A stretch of 64,000 nucleotides of DNA from JANQFV01 sp964468185 (GTDB lineage Bacteria; Planctomycetota; Phycisphaerae; UBA1845; Fen-1342), in contig CAYXTR010000001.1 of the NCBI GenBank assembly GCA_964468185.1, forward strand, positions 272,510 to 336,509, written 5' to 3'. Position numbers and translations under genes: made by a program. How positions within the stretch are numbered: the first letter of the stretch is position 1; each line of letters begins with the position of its first letter. Below are positions 16,826-27,275 of this stretch, in pieces. The notes below the pieces were generated by a model. The model saw nothing but the letters and a program-made list of their open reading frames with translations. It was not told where the DNA came from and made no database searches.

Positions 16826-18133
16826 TCAACCCCGCTCTTCCTCGGCTACCAGGTAGCATTCGGGCTCGACTTCATAGATTCCGGTGAACGTGTCCGCGAT
16901 CTTCTCCTCGCCGACGAACTCCCGCACGGCCGGGTTCTTCTCACCCATCGCGCGGGCAAAGTCCATGACCGTACCGAGCGCCTCGTCGTGGTTGCGTGCG
17001 ACGACCTGGTAGGCGCGTACGAACCGTGCATCGCGCCGACGTCGGCGCCGCTGCGGCGTAGCTGAGCGCACTTTGGGCAGGCCGGGTCGATAGTCGGCCT
17101 CGACCATCACGCTGAACCAGTAGCCCCGATTGATCGCGTCTCCGGTGGCTTCCCGAAACGCCTCGCACAGCTCGACCGTACAGGCGCCGGCGTCGTAGGC
17201 GATCTTGATCAGGCGATCACAGCGCGAGCGCATCTGGTGCCGGGCGAAGAAGTCCATGGCCATTTCGAGGGCGTAGACCTGCTCCGCCTCGTCCGGGAAC
17301 CTGGCCCGCGCGAGGATGCGCTCGTAAATCACCCGCGCCGCCGTCAGATTGCGCTCCTCCTCCAGGATGAACGCGCGCAACAGCCATGGCCGCGTGGACC
17401 TGGGTTCGAGCTGTTGGAGCAGGCGCAACTGCGCGCGGGCCATTTCCAGATCGTGTGCCCGCACGGCGGATACGCCCCAGTTCAACCGCAGCGCTGGCAG
17501 GACCGGGTCGATTTCCTCAGCGCGACGATAGCACGTATAGGCTTCTTCAAACTCCTCATCATCACTGTGCAGGATTGCAAGGGCGATCCACTGCGAGGCG
17601 TCCTCGGGGTCCAGCGACAAATAGCGCTTCAGCGCCGCCTTCGCTTCCGCAAACCGACCCATCTCCGTCAGGGCCGCGGCCTTGCGCTGGAGGATCCAGT
17701 CGATGTCGGCGCCCAGTTGCAGGGCGCGGTCATACAGGGCGTCGGCCTGCTCGTACTCACGCAGCTTCTCGTAGACCAGTGCCAGGTTGGCGACCGAGAC
17801 CTCGTCGTCCGGTCCCGCCTCGACGGCTTCTTCGAGGGCATCGCGGGCATCCTCCAGGTCGTCGGTGTTTGACAGCACGACCCCCAGGGTGCCCAGCAGC
17901 CGGGGCGAGTGCGGAAACTCATCCAGCAGCGGATCCAGGGTTTCCAGGGCCTCGTCGTCGCGCCCCATTTCGGTCAGGGCCCACGCACGGAGGCTGGCCC
18001 ACTCGATCCGGTCATCGCCGTCCAGTGTGGCCGCGTCCACCTCGTCCAGGCATTCGAGGGACTCGTCCGGCTTGCCCGCTTCGAGCAGCCGATTAGCCCG
18101 CTCCAGCAATGCGTCGATTTCATCCGGATGCAT
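16826..18133 (-). CDS. tetratricopeptide-repeat protein
   Basis: 435 residues from the ATG at 18133 (MHPDEIDALLERANRLLEAGK); the longer reading adds a basic stretch without support. About eight TPR-like helical pairs span 1-330, with conserved Ala/Tyr/Leu spacing. The C-terminal about 100 residues are separate, with a run of six Arg before a final alpha/beta part. It is acidic and cytoplasmic, with no signal. Likely a protein-interaction scaffold; partner unknown. It converges on lutC. Confidence 0.75.
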   Translation of the reverse strand: MHPDEIDALLERANRLLEAGKPDESLECLDEVDAATLDGDDRIEWASLRAWALTEMGRDDEALETLDPLLDEFPHSPRLLGTLGVVLSNTDDLEDARDALEEAVEAGPDDEVSVANLALVYEKLREYEQADALYDRALQLGADIDWILQRKAAALTEMGRFAEAKAALKRYLSLDPEDASQWIALAILHSDDEEFEEAYTCYRRAEEIDPVLPALRLNWGVSAVRAHDLEMARAQLRLLQQLEPRSTRPWLLRAFILEEERNLTAARVIYERILARARFPDEAEQVYALEMAMDFFARHQMRSRCDRLIKIAYDAGACTVELCEAFREATGDAINRGYWFSVMVEADYRPGLPKVRSATPQRRRRRRDARFVRAYQVVARNHDEALGTVMDFARAMGEKNPAVREFVGEEKIADTFTGIYEVEPECYLVAEEERG

Positions 18134-18359
18134 CAACGGTCTTTCTCGCCACACGTCGCAGGCGGCACCGCGTCGCCCCACGCCAAGACGTCGCCGATCC
18201 CGCATGTCTTATCGACCACTGATACTATACCCGCTCCGCGGGCCAGCCATATCCCCCCAAACCAAACCTTCACAGACCGTCCCGTCCGCCTTGTTCGCTC
18301 TGGCCTGGGCGGCCATCATAGCCCGGATGTGTACCGCTTCTCCCAAATGCTCACAGCGG

Positions 18360-18950
18360 ATGAGAACCGTCTTCCGGACGCTAGGTCTCCTCGCGCCCAT
18401 GCTTACCACGGCTTGCACGGCCCCCGGTTTGACAGGTCTCGAATTGGGCGCCGACGCCCGGCAGATTCGCCGCAGCTTCCCCGCTGGTCAGCTTCACGAG
18501 ACGCCTGCCGGCTACAGCGTTCTGCGACCGGAGGCGTCCGGCACCACCTACGCCTACGTCTTCCTGGTCACGCCGGATCGGCGAATCGCGGCGCGGTTTC
18601 ACGTTTCGGTAAGCGAAGGGGCCGGCGGTGAAGAGGAGAGTGGAAGCTACCGGCTCACCGGGGCGGTTGACGCGCAGGCGTTGCGCCTGGGGGGGCTCGG
18701 ACCGCTCGACACGCTGCGCGCCGTGGCCGACCAGCTAACCAGCGCGGAGGTCCACGCCGGGGCCCGGGCCGCGCAGCACTGGGTGGCCGCGGGCCTCGTG
18801 CGGATGCTCCAGCAGCACCCGCAGGTGGACGACCCGGGGCCGGCGACCGCGCGCGTAGGCGCCTTGCTGGCCCGGATTCCGGCTGGTGGTGACGGAGACG
18901 TGCGTCCGGTGGGCTCCGGTCAGTTGCACATTTTCTATTGCGCAGGGTAG
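18360..18950 (+). CDS. predicted lipoprotein, unknown function
   Basis: 196 residues from the ATG at 18360, chosen because the peptide then begins with a lipoprotein signal (MRTVFRTLGLLAPMLTTAC, Cys19). No clear ribosome site precedes it, and an ATG at 18327 is in frame. The mature protein has a short beta-rich part (about 45-90) and an Ala-rich helical part. It is divergent from the TPR gene. I do not recognise the family. Confidence 0.55.
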   Translation: MRTVFRTLGLLAPMLTTACTAPGLTGLELGADARQIRRSFPAGQLHETPAGYSVLRPEASGTTYAYVFLVTPDRRIAARFHVSVSEGAGGEEESGSYRLTGAVDAQALRLGGLGPLDTLRAVADQLTSAEVHAGARAAQHWVAAGLVRMLQQHPQVDDPGPATARVGALLARIPAGGDGDVRPVGSGQLHIFYCAG

Positions 18951-19227
18951 TTGCCGAGGTTGCGGGTTGGCGCGATGCCGCGGGCACGCCGTCGAGAGAG
19001 CGATAGCAGATCCGCAGACGTCAAGTTGTGAGTACCCGCCATTGCAGGATCGGTCACCTCGGCTGCGGGCATCTCGGAAGCTGCATCGGGTCGCCGCGGA
19101 ATAACGAAGTTGTCAGCGGTTGACCTCCGCGCGGCGACGAAGTAGACATCGGGGATGTCCGTCAAGCGACGGCCGGCGCTGACGTTGCACTGCACGTGCG
19201 GGTTGGTCTGAACATCGTGAGGCGCCC

Positions 19228-20532
19228 ATGGATAGCCGTAGCGTAACCACGTCACAAGTCGTCGACGCGCTGGGTGATCCAGACGTCAGGCTGCTCGACG
19301 TGCGATCGATCGATGCCTACAACGGCTGGCGACTGCGCGATGAGCCGCGCGGTGGGCATATTCAGGGCGCCAGCAGTTTCCCCGCGACGTGGACCCGCTA
19401 TATCGATTGGCTCGACATCGCCAAGGCCAAGCGATTGGCACCCGATCTGCGACTCATCATTTACGGCTATGATACGGATACGGCGGCGAAGGTCGCCGAG
19501 CGGTTTGTCCGGGCCGGGTTTGACGATGTCAGCGTGTATGACGGCTTCCGCGCGGAATGGAGCCCGAATCCGGCACTGGCCATGCAACGGTTGCCGCGCT
19601 ACCGCCAGCTTGTTCCCGCTGGCTGGCTCGCCACACTCCTGCGTACTGGTACCGCCCCGGAATACGACCATCCGCGCTTCCTGGTTTGCCATGCCCATTA
19701 TCAGAATCGAGATGCGTACGACGCGGGGCACATTCCCGGCGCGGTTGAACTGGATACGAACTGGTTGGAATCAGCCGATACCTGGAATTGTCGCTCGCCG
19801 GAGGAGTTGCGCAGGGCGCTCGAAGCGGTGGGCATCACCCATGACACAACGGTCATCCTGTACGGCCGCTTTTCCTTTCCGGACAACGCCGACGCATTTC
19901 CGGGCAGCAGCGCCGGGCAGCTCGCCGCCCTCCGCTGTGCCCTGATCATGTTGTATGCCGGGGTACAGGATGTCCGCGTTCTCAATGGCGGGCTGCAAGC
20001 GTGGCTCGACGCCGGACTGTCGACAACCACTGAAGAGACGCCCCCGTGTCCGGTTGCCGACTTCGCAGCGCGCGTCCCGGGCCGACCCGAGCTGGTGGTG
20101 GATCTGCCGCAAGCCAAGGAGATTCTGCGGGCTCCGGATAAGAACCTCGTGTGCGTGCGGAGTTGGCGGGAGTACATCGGGCAGGTGAGCGGATATCACT
20201 ATGTCGAGAAAAAGGGGCGTATTCCAGGTGCCGTTTTCGGCAACTGCGGCAGTGATGCCTACCATATGGAGAACTACCGCAACCTGGATCATACCATGCG
20301 GGAATACCACGAAATCGAGGCAATCTGGGCGGAAGCAGGCATCACGTCCGACAAGACCAACGCCTTCTATTGCGGCACCGGCTGGCGCGGCAGCGAGGCC
20401 TTCTTCCATGCCTGGCTGATGAACTGGCCGCATGTCGCGGTCTTCGATGGTGGCTGGCTCGCGTGGAGCCGGGATGAGGACAACCCCTATGAAACCGGCG
20501 TGCCAGACCAGTACTCGGGGAGCCATGCATGA
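19228..20532 (+). CDS. triple-rhodanese sulfurtransferase
   Basis: 434 residues with three rhodanese-like domains (about 8-115, 128-265 and 285-430). Only the third has a catalytic Cys (C382 in YCGTGWRG); the equivalent loops of the first two read YGYDTDT and LYGRFSFPDN and are probably inactive, structural modules. It should carry a persulfide taken from thiosulfate or another donor. The stop overlaps the sufS start (ATGA), linking it tightly to cysteine-desulfurase-based sulfur transfer. Confidence 0.88.
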   Translation: MDSRSVTTSQVVDALGDPDVRLLDVRSIDAYNGWRLRDEPRGGHIQGASSFPATWTRYIDWLDIAKAKRLAPDLRLIIYGYDTDTAAKVAERFVRAGFDDVSVYDGFRAEWSPNPALAMQRLPRYRQLVPAGWLATLLRTGTAPEYDHPRFLVCHAHYQNRDAYDAGHIPGAVELDTNWLESADTWNCRSPEELRRALEAVGITHDTTVILYGRFSFPDNADAFPGSSAGQLAALRCALIMLYAGVQDVRVLNGGLQAWLDAGLSTTTEETPPCPVADFAARVPGRPELVVDLPQAKEILRAPDKNLVCVRSWREYIGQVSGYHYVEKKGRIPGAVFGNCGSDAYHMENYRNLDHTMREYHEIEAIWAEAGITSDKTNAFYCGTGWRGSEAFFHAWLMNWPHVAVFDGGWLAWSRDEDNPYETGVPDQYSGSHA

Positions 20533-21809
20533 ATACGCCGGATCGGCAGTCACAGGCCGCCACTGGCGTAGCGGCGACGCAGGCGACCACGGGGCTGGAC
20601 ATCGACGCCGTGCGCAGGGACTTTCCGATACTCGCGTCGACTGTTGGCGGCCGGTCGCTCGCCTATCTGGACAACGCCGCGACGACGCAGAAGCCGCGGG
20701 CGGTCCTGGATCGCGTGCTGGCCTTCTATATCGGGATCAACAGCAACGTTCACCGCGGTGTGCACTACCTGAGCGAGCAGGCGAGCGATAGTTATGAAGC
20801 CGCCCGCGAAACGGTGCGCCGGTTAATTAACGCGCGTGACGCTCGCGAAGTCGTCTTCACGCACGGCACGACCGACGCAATCAACATGGTGGCTGACTGC
20901 TTTGAGCTTGCGGGACTCGGGCCTGAAGACGAGCTCATCATCACTGAGATGGAGCATCATTCCAATCTGGTGCCGTGGCAAATGCTCTGCGCACGCACCG
21001 GTGCCCGCCTGCAGGTCGTGCCGTTCGACGATGATGGCTCACTGCGGACGGATGCATTGAGCGAATTACTGACCGACCGAACACGGCTCGTGGCCCTGTC
21101 GCATGTCTCCAACGTACTGGGTCGCATCAACCCCGTCGCCGAAGTGGTTCAACGCGCCCACGCCCGCGGCGTACCGGTGCTCGTCGACGCTGCGCAATCC
21201 GTGCCGCACGTCCCGATTGATGTCCAGGAACTTGGCTGCGATTGGCTCGCCTTCTCCGGACACAAGATGTACGCGGAGACCGGCGTGGGAGTGCTGTATG
21301 GCACCCAGGCGTGGCTGGAGCGCATGTCGCCGCGGCGCTACGGCGGCGGAATGGTCGGTACGGTCAATTGGCGAAAAACCACATTCGCAGAGACGCCCGG
21401 CAGATTCGAAGCCGGGACGCCTAATATCGCAGGTGCCGTGAGCCTCGCGGCTGCCATCGATTACATCCAGGCGATCGGTCTCGATGCGATTCGGCGGCAC
21501 GAGGATGCCGTCATGCGGCATGCCATGGAGCGGTTGCGCGTCCTCGATGACGTGCACGTCTATGGGGATGGCCCCGACAAGTGTGGCGCTATTTCATTCA
21601 ATCTCGCCGGGCTGGACGCCTACGATGTCGCCCTGATACTTGACAAACTCGGCGTGGCTGTGCGCTCCGGGACGCATTGCGCCGCGCCCGTCATGCAGCA
21701 CTACGGGGTGACCCAGAGCGTCCGCGCGAGCCTGGGACTCTATAATACAATCGAGGAAGTAGAGCGCCTGATTGAGGGTCTGCAAAGAGCACGCAAGCTG
21801 TTGTCCTGA
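20529..21809 (+). CDS. sufS: SufS-type cysteine desulfurase
   Basis: 426 residues, PLP-dependent. It removes sulfur from cysteine to form an enzyme persulfide for Fe-S cluster assembly. The PLP lysine is K246 (SGHKMYAETG) and the sulfur-accepting Cys is C384 in RSGTHCAAPVM, in the short loop typical of group II enzymes that need SufE. An N-terminal extension of about 22 residues precedes the family start. It is the middle gene of triple-rhodanese - sufS - sufE. No SufBCD genes are in view. Confidence 0.95.
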   Translation: MNTPDRQSQAATGVAATQATTGLDIDAVRRDFPILASTVGGRSLAYLDNAATTQKPRAVLDRVLAFYIGINSNVHRGVHYLSEQASDSYEAARETVRRLINARDAREVVFTHGTTDAINMVADCFELAGLGPEDELIITEMEHHSNLVPWQMLCARTGARLQVVPFDDDGSLRTDALSELLTDRTRLVALSHVSNVLGRINPVAEVVQRAHARGVPVLVDAAQSVPHVPIDVQELGCDWLAFSGHKMYAETGVGVLYGTQAWLERMSPRRYGGGMVGTVNWRKTTFAETPGRFEAGTPNIAGAVSLAAAIDYIQAIGLDAIRRHEDAVMRHAMERLRVLDDVHVYGDGPDKCGAISFNLAGLDAYDVALILDKLGVAVRSGTHCAAPVMQHYGVTQSVRASLGLYNTIEEVERLIEGLQRARKLLS

Positions 21810-21848
21810 GCAGTCTCGTTCCGCGGCGTATGGGATTCCGGATTTGCC

Positions 21849-22280
21849 ATGACAGTCGACCAGGCCCAGAATCAGATCATCGCCGAATTCGCCGGCATCG
21901 AGGACGAGTTCGCCACGTACGAATATCTGATCGCACTCGGCGAGGACCGGGCGCCCGCCGACGGTCATCTCAGGAGCGACGAGAATGCGCTGGCCGGCTG
22001 TCAGTCGAGTGTCTGGATCCGGTCCGAGATGCGCGAGGGGAAGCTGTACTTCGAGGCCGACAGCGACTCACAGATCATCCGCGGCGTGCTCGTTCTCCTG
22101 CTGCGCGTGTTCAACGGGCGCACCCCCGCCGACATCGCGGAGGCGGACCTGTACTTCCTGAAGGAGGTCGGATTGTCGAGCGGGCTTTCTCCGAGCCGCG
22201 CCAATGGTGTGGCCTCCATGATCCGTCACATGCAGCAAAAAGCGGCCGCTCTTCAGCACATCCGCGACGACGGCGCATGA
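21849..22280 (+). CDS. sufE: SufE sulfur acceptor
   Basis: 143 residues. It accepts the persulfide from SufS on Cys51 (LAGCQSSVW, the exact SufE motif) and passes it on to the cluster scaffold. The C-terminal GLSPSRANGVASM helix is also conserved. It lies 39 bp after sufS in the same operon. Confidence 0.94.
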   Translation: MTVDQAQNQIIAEFAGIEDEFATYEYLIALGEDRAPADGHLRSDENALAGCQSSVWIRSEMREGKLYFEADSDSQIIRGVLVLLLRVFNGRTPADIAEADLYFLKEVGLSSGLSPSRANGVASMIRHMQQKAAALQHIRDDGA

Positions 22281-22469
22281 GCGGCGCCTACGACGTCGGC
22301 GAGGTTTGTGGCCGGCGGTCTGTTGCGATTGTGCGCGCGGTGCCCGCGTGCGGCCCGCCTTGCCCCGTTCCCCTGCGGGACACCCCTCGCCACATTCGGA
22401 CGGCGATCGGTGACGCAGGTTGCGTCCGTCGGACGCGCGTAGTGGCGCCTGGCACTTACTCCCGGACTT

Positions 22470-22507
22470 GTCACGAGATATTCACTTTTTGTTCATGTCG
22501 GGTTCGG
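22470..22507 (+). promoter_or_regulatory. tandem 11-bp-repeat operator upstream of the nitroreductase
   Basis: Half-sites GTCAC (22470), TTCAC (22481), TTCAT (22492) and a weak TTCGG (22503), each separated by six bases, giving an exact 11-bp period. It ends 64 bp before the start codon. It matches the operator repeated through the island, though it lacks the usual leading xTTAC. No convincing -10 is seen. Confidence 0.55.
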
Positions 22508-22571
22508 AACTGGAGGAACGCGTTCGGCTCCGGCCCGTCCGAATGGGCATGGCTTTCGGAGGATGTGGACG

Positions 22572-23243
22572 ATGATGAGAGTCTTCACAGTCGTTGCGAT
22601 TCCAATCCTGCTGGCCGCGCTGAACATGGGGCAGCGCAACGATGGCCCCGCGCAACGAGTGCGAGCGATGGACCTCCCCGAACCGCGTACGAAGGGTGGT
22701 ACGTCTCTGACGGAAACACTCGCCGCGCGGCGCTCGGTGCGTGAATTCACCGGCGACTCACTGAACGCTGCCTCGCTCGGACAGCTCTGCTGGGCTGCTC
22801 AGGGTATTACCAGCGCGGTCGGCTATCGCACAGCCCCGTCAGCGGGGGCGCTCTTTCCGATCGAGCTGTTCGTCGCCACGCCCCGGGGGCTCGGGCAGTA
22901 CGATCCCTCCGCGCATCGCCTCATCTGGAAGAAACCGGACGATCTGCGCGCCACGCTGCGCCGGCATGCGCTCGGTCAGGCGCCGGTTGGCGCTGCACCG
23001 GCGTGTTTCATCATCGTGGCCGATATTGAGCGAACAGCCGCGAAATATGGGGCGCGTGCCGAGCGCTACTGCATGCTGGAGGCCGGGCATGTCTGTCAGA
23101 ACATCCTGCTTCAGGCGACGGCCATGAAACTCGGTGGCGTCCCGATCGGGGCGTTTGACGACCAGAAGATCGCGCAGGACTTGAACTTACCGGAGTCGCA
23201 CCGCCCGCTTTATCTCGTGCCAGTCGGCCATCCCGGCAAGTGA
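22572..23243 (+). CDS. SagB-type nitroreductase with an N-terminal signal
   Basis: 223 residues from the ATG at 22572, nine bases after GGAGG. A hydrophobic stretch (about 4-18) looks like a signal peptide or anchor, unusual for this flavin family. The domain starts at SLTETLAARRSVREF (FMN phosphate binding) and continues with LCWAAQGIT, TAPSAGALFPIELFV and the C-terminal GVPIGAFDD...VPVGHP, the single-domain SagB-like pattern. Likely an FMN-dependent oxidoreductase; substrate unknown. It is monocistronic. Confidence 0.85.
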   Translation: MMRVFTVVAIPILLAALNMGQRNDGPAQRVRAMDLPEPRTKGGTSLTETLAARRSVREFTGDSLNAASLGQLCWAAQGITSAVGYRTAPSAGALFPIELFVATPRGLGQYDPSAHRLIWKKPDDLRATLRRHALGQAPVGAAPACFIIVADIERTAAKYGARAERYCMLEAGHVCQNILLQATAMKLGGVPIGAFDDQKIAQDLNLPESHRPLYLVPVGHPGK

Positions 23244-23391
23244 CACGCAGTACGGAGCCGTATGACGCGGCGTGGCAAAGTGTGCATTTGGCGGGCGCAG
23301 TCGTGGCTATGACGGTTGCCATCGGTTTCGTGTGTTGCCCAAAGCGAGCACCCGTCGGAACCACCCGGCGGGGCGACTGCAGTCCCACTTG

Positions 23392-23870
23392 TCATAGTCC
23401 TTGGAAATAACCATGAACCCATTCCAAGACTTCGCTGAGCAGGAGCACGATGCAAGCCATGTGTAGGAATCCCTGGCAGGGCTGCCCTGGTTTCACCCAG
23501 CGCATGACGAGGCGCCGGCAGCTCTTGATCCAGGAGATGGTCCATGCCACCTTCCAGCGCCGCTTGACGTGCCGCAGGCAGCGGCCGTCCTGCGTTACCG
23601 GCTTGGTGCGATTCGAACGATGCGGCGCCATGAGCTCGATGCTCTGCGCCGCGAGTTCTTCACCCAGCGTGTCGCTCCCGTGTGCCTTGTCGCCGATGAT
23701 GCGTTCGGACATCGCATCGGCCAGCATGAAGTCGAACAGGCCCTGGACGAGTTGACGCTCATGTCGTGCCGACGACGGGCGTCAACTGCCACTGGCAGAC
23801 TGCGCGCCGCGACCACAACCATGAGTTCTACGCTTCTTTCCACGCGTGTGTGTCCGATGCCGTCGCCGCC
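23392..23870 (-). pseudogene. IS5-family transposase remnant (frameshifted, 5'-truncated)
   Basis: The minus strand encodes, in one frame, GGDGIGHTRVERSVELMVVV and, after a one-base slip near 23758-23762, the C-terminal DDE part (IIGDKAHGSDTLGEELA, IELMAPHRSNRTKP, TQDGR, RRWKV). This is the IS5-type transposase downstream half. The N-terminal half is absent and the catalytic Glu expected in RRWKVER reads KVAWT, so it is inactive. The remnant begins right at the stop of the next gene; terminal inverted repeats were not identified. Confidence 0.8.
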
Positions 23871-24821
23871 TCAGCGCAGGTGGGCATATTGCCTGCGCCA
23901 GGCGCGCGCCCGCTCGCGCACCCGCTCCTTGATCTGCTGTAGCGCCTTCTGTCGCTGCTTATCATCGGCATTCTTCCAGAACACGCGCATCTTGGGGTCC
24001 TCGATATCGCAGATGTCGACGATGGCCTCATAGATATCGTGCCGGATTTGCGCTCCCGCGCTCACCAGCGCGTCCAGCATGTATTCAGCGCCTGCCGGCG
24101 TACACTGTGCCAGTTCGCGCCGCGCGTCCTCGTCATCCTGCGCCGCTTTGACCAGCGCGTCCACGCACACCTTGGTTGAAAGCGTTGACAGCGTCTCATA
24201 CGCCTCCTGTCGGACGCGATCTCTCAGCGCAGATCGCTCCAGCAGTTTGGCAACGGTCTCATCCGCCTGGGCAATCAGAAACCGCTGAACGACATCCAGC
24301 GCCCGCCGCGCGTCGCTGTCACTGAGCCGCTCTCCCGTCAGTTCCGGTTTCAGCTCCTTGTTGAATAACTCGCGTCGATAGCGACGAAATAACTGCACCA
24401 GCGCATCCACCAGGCGCGGGGCGTCCCCAACCACTATCGGATTCACCTTGCCAATGAACTCTCCGTCCGGGGTGGCGGCTACCAGGAATAGCCCGACGCC
24501 GGCCGGCAAGCCTAGCTCGGACAGCATGCGCTGATGCGCCCTCGACCGGGCCAATCGTACCGGAACAAAGCGCTGCCGCACGAACCCGCGTACCGTTACA
24601 TCGCGGAATGACTTGTCCTGTGCTTCCTCGACATCGCTCTCTTCTGCGTCACCACCGCCGGGCATGTACAAGAGCAACGGCCGCTGCGTGCGCTGTGCGA
24701 TATTCCGTCCCCGCTCCAGGCTGTCGATCCATTGGATCGGATTCTGCGCGCGCACGGGCGACACGAACACGAACACCGCCAGCCCGATACAGCCCAAACC
24801 CCAGAAGCGCAAACCGCGCAT
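23871..24821 (-). CDS. secreted thioredoxin-fold-like protein with helical C-terminus
   Basis: 316 residues from the ATG at 24821, which has AAGGAG 8 bp upstream; the signal peptide MRGLRFWGLG...VSPVRA-QN follows. Residues about 25-150 have a thioredoxin-like layout (RGRNIAQRTQRPLLLYMPGG, later VGLFLVAATPDGEFIGKVNP) but no CxxC, so it is not a disulfide reductase. The remaining half is helical with HEAT-like pairs. Location is periplasmic. It is divergent from the N-ATPase operon; the C-terminus abuts the transposase remnant. Confidence 0.75.
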   Translation of the reverse strand: MRGLRFWGLGCIGLAVFVFVSPVRAQNPIQWIDSLERGRNIAQRTQRPLLLYMPGGGDAEESDVEEAQDKSFRDVTVRGFVRQRFVPVRLARSRAHQRMLSELGLPAGVGLFLVAATPDGEFIGKVNPIVVGDAPRLVDALVQLFRRYRRELFNKELKPELTGERLSDSDARRALDVVQRFLIAQADETVAKLLERSALRDRVRQEAYETLSTLSTKVCVDALVKAAQDDEDARRELAQCTPAGAEYMLDALVSAGAQIRHDIYEAIVDICDIEDPKMRVFWKNADDKQRQKALQQIKERVRERARAWRRQYAHLR

Positions 24822-24889
24822 GATGATCTCCTTATCGAACCAGTTGCCGAATGTGAGTCGCTGGTGACCACCCAGCGTCGCCATTGCAC

Positions 24890-24905
24890 CTGAATAAGAC
24901 GTAAA
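24890..24905 (-). promoter_or_regulatory. operator half (two half-sites) upstream of the thioredoxin-like gene
   Basis: Read on the minus strand: TTTAC-N6-TTCAG, an 11-bp spaced pair ending 68 bp before the start codon at 24821. The next slot upstream reads GATAA, only a weak match. Confidence 0.4.
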
Positions 24906-24953
24906 CACCGCTTATCAGGACATTCACCTCTCAGACTCACCGCCTGGCTCCAC

Positions 24954-24991
24954 CTTACAGCGCGTTCAGGCCGCCGTAGCGCGCCTGTAAG
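24954..24991 (+). promoter_or_regulatory. tandem 11-bp-repeat operator upstream of the N-ATPase operon
   Basis: CTTAC (24954), TTCAG (24965), a weak GTAGC (24976) and GTAAG (24987) with six-base spacers. It ends 60 bp before the atpD start. The outer CTTACAG and CTGTAAG are also inverted repeats that could form a hairpin. A possible -10, TATGTG, lies 13 bp downstream. Confidence 0.55.
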
Positions 24992-25051
24992 AACATCCCG
25001 TCAGTATGTGCCGAGGAGTTTGGTACCCCCACGGTCACATGAGAGGTCCGC

Positions 25052-26517
<1,466 letters not shown>

Positions 26518-26521
<4 letters not shown>

Positions 26522-26913
26522 ACCTGAGAATCCTCGTACCCACGCATGTGTTGCTCGAACGTCCTGTGGATAAAGTCGCGGCCGAGGCGCTTGACGGTCA
26601 GTTTTGTGTGCTGCCGCGTCACATTGATCTGGCCGCAGCGCTCGTGCCCGGCATTCTGGTTCATCAGCGCGGCGCGGAACCCCAGCGCTATGTGGGGGTT
26701 GACGAAGGCGTGTTGGTGAAAGTGGGGGACGAGGTGCTCGTTTCGGTTCGTCAGGCTATTCAGGGGACGTCGTTGGAGAACCTGGAGGAGCGCGTGGAGG
26801 AAGAGTTCCGTCAGCTTGATGAACATGAGCGGAAGGCCCGTAGTGCGGCTGCCAAACTGGAAGCCGGTCTGGTCCGTCGTTTTCTCGATGTGAAGGAGCA
26901 GCCGTCCGCATGA
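26518..26913 (+). CDS. atpC: N-type ATPase epsilon subunit
   Basis: 131 residues, GTG start overlapping the atpD stop. N-terminal beta-sandwich (FCVLPRHIDLAAALVPGILV, YVGVDEGVLVKVGDEVLV) and a C-terminal helical part, as in F1 epsilon. It links the rotor to the c-ring. Overlaps the next gene by 4 bp. Sequence divergence from standard AtpC is normal for this ATPase type. Confidence 0.88.
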
Positions 26914-27275
26914 GTGCCGCCCGCCAACAACAAGCGCAGCCCACAGAATCGCAAGAATTGCGCGCTCAGATCGCCAAACGTGCAGCGCGCAAGCGGCGCG
27001 CACGCCGGCAACGAGAATCCAGCGTGTGGTTTGGACTGGGGATGTTCGGTCTGGTGGGCTGGTCGGTGGCGATTCCGACGCTGGTGGGCGTTGCGATCGG
27101 CTTATGGATCGATAAGACCTGGCCCAGTCGCTACTCCTGGACCTTGATGTTACTCGTACCGGGGCTGGCGCTGGGCTGCTTCAACGCGTGGTACTGGATT
27201 ACGCGTGAGCGGCGACGGATCGAAGCGGCCCGCCGCGCGGGCCGCGCAACGCGAGGTGAGGACGAGCATGTCTGA
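26910..27275 (+). CDS. atpQ: N-type ATPase AtpQ (AtpI-like) membrane protein
   Basis: 121 residues: a long basic N-terminus (about 1-40) and two membrane helices (about 45-68, 75-98). It corresponds to the AtpI-like subunit of N-ATPase operons (the 'F-ATPase gene 1' family), thought to help c-ring assembly or Mg2+ supply. Position between atpC and atpR supports the assignment. Confidence 0.8.
   Translation: MSAARQQQAQPTESQELRAQIAKRAARKRRARRQRESSVWFGLGMFGLVGWSVAIPTLVGVAIGLWIDKTWPSRYSWTLMLLVPGLALGCFNAWYWITRERRRIEAARRAGRATRGEDEHV

Noticed and set aside
18935..19255. 106-codon minus-strand frame in the gap between the lipoprotein and the triple rhodanese
   Set aside because: No ribosome site, no domain, composition unlike the neighbours; the 277-bp gap otherwise shows nothing recognisable.
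24954..24991. Sigma-54 promoter reading of CTTACAG...TTCAG
   Set aside because: No GG and GC dinucleotides 10 bp apart as sigma-54 -24/-12 elements need; the periodic repeat explains the sequence better.
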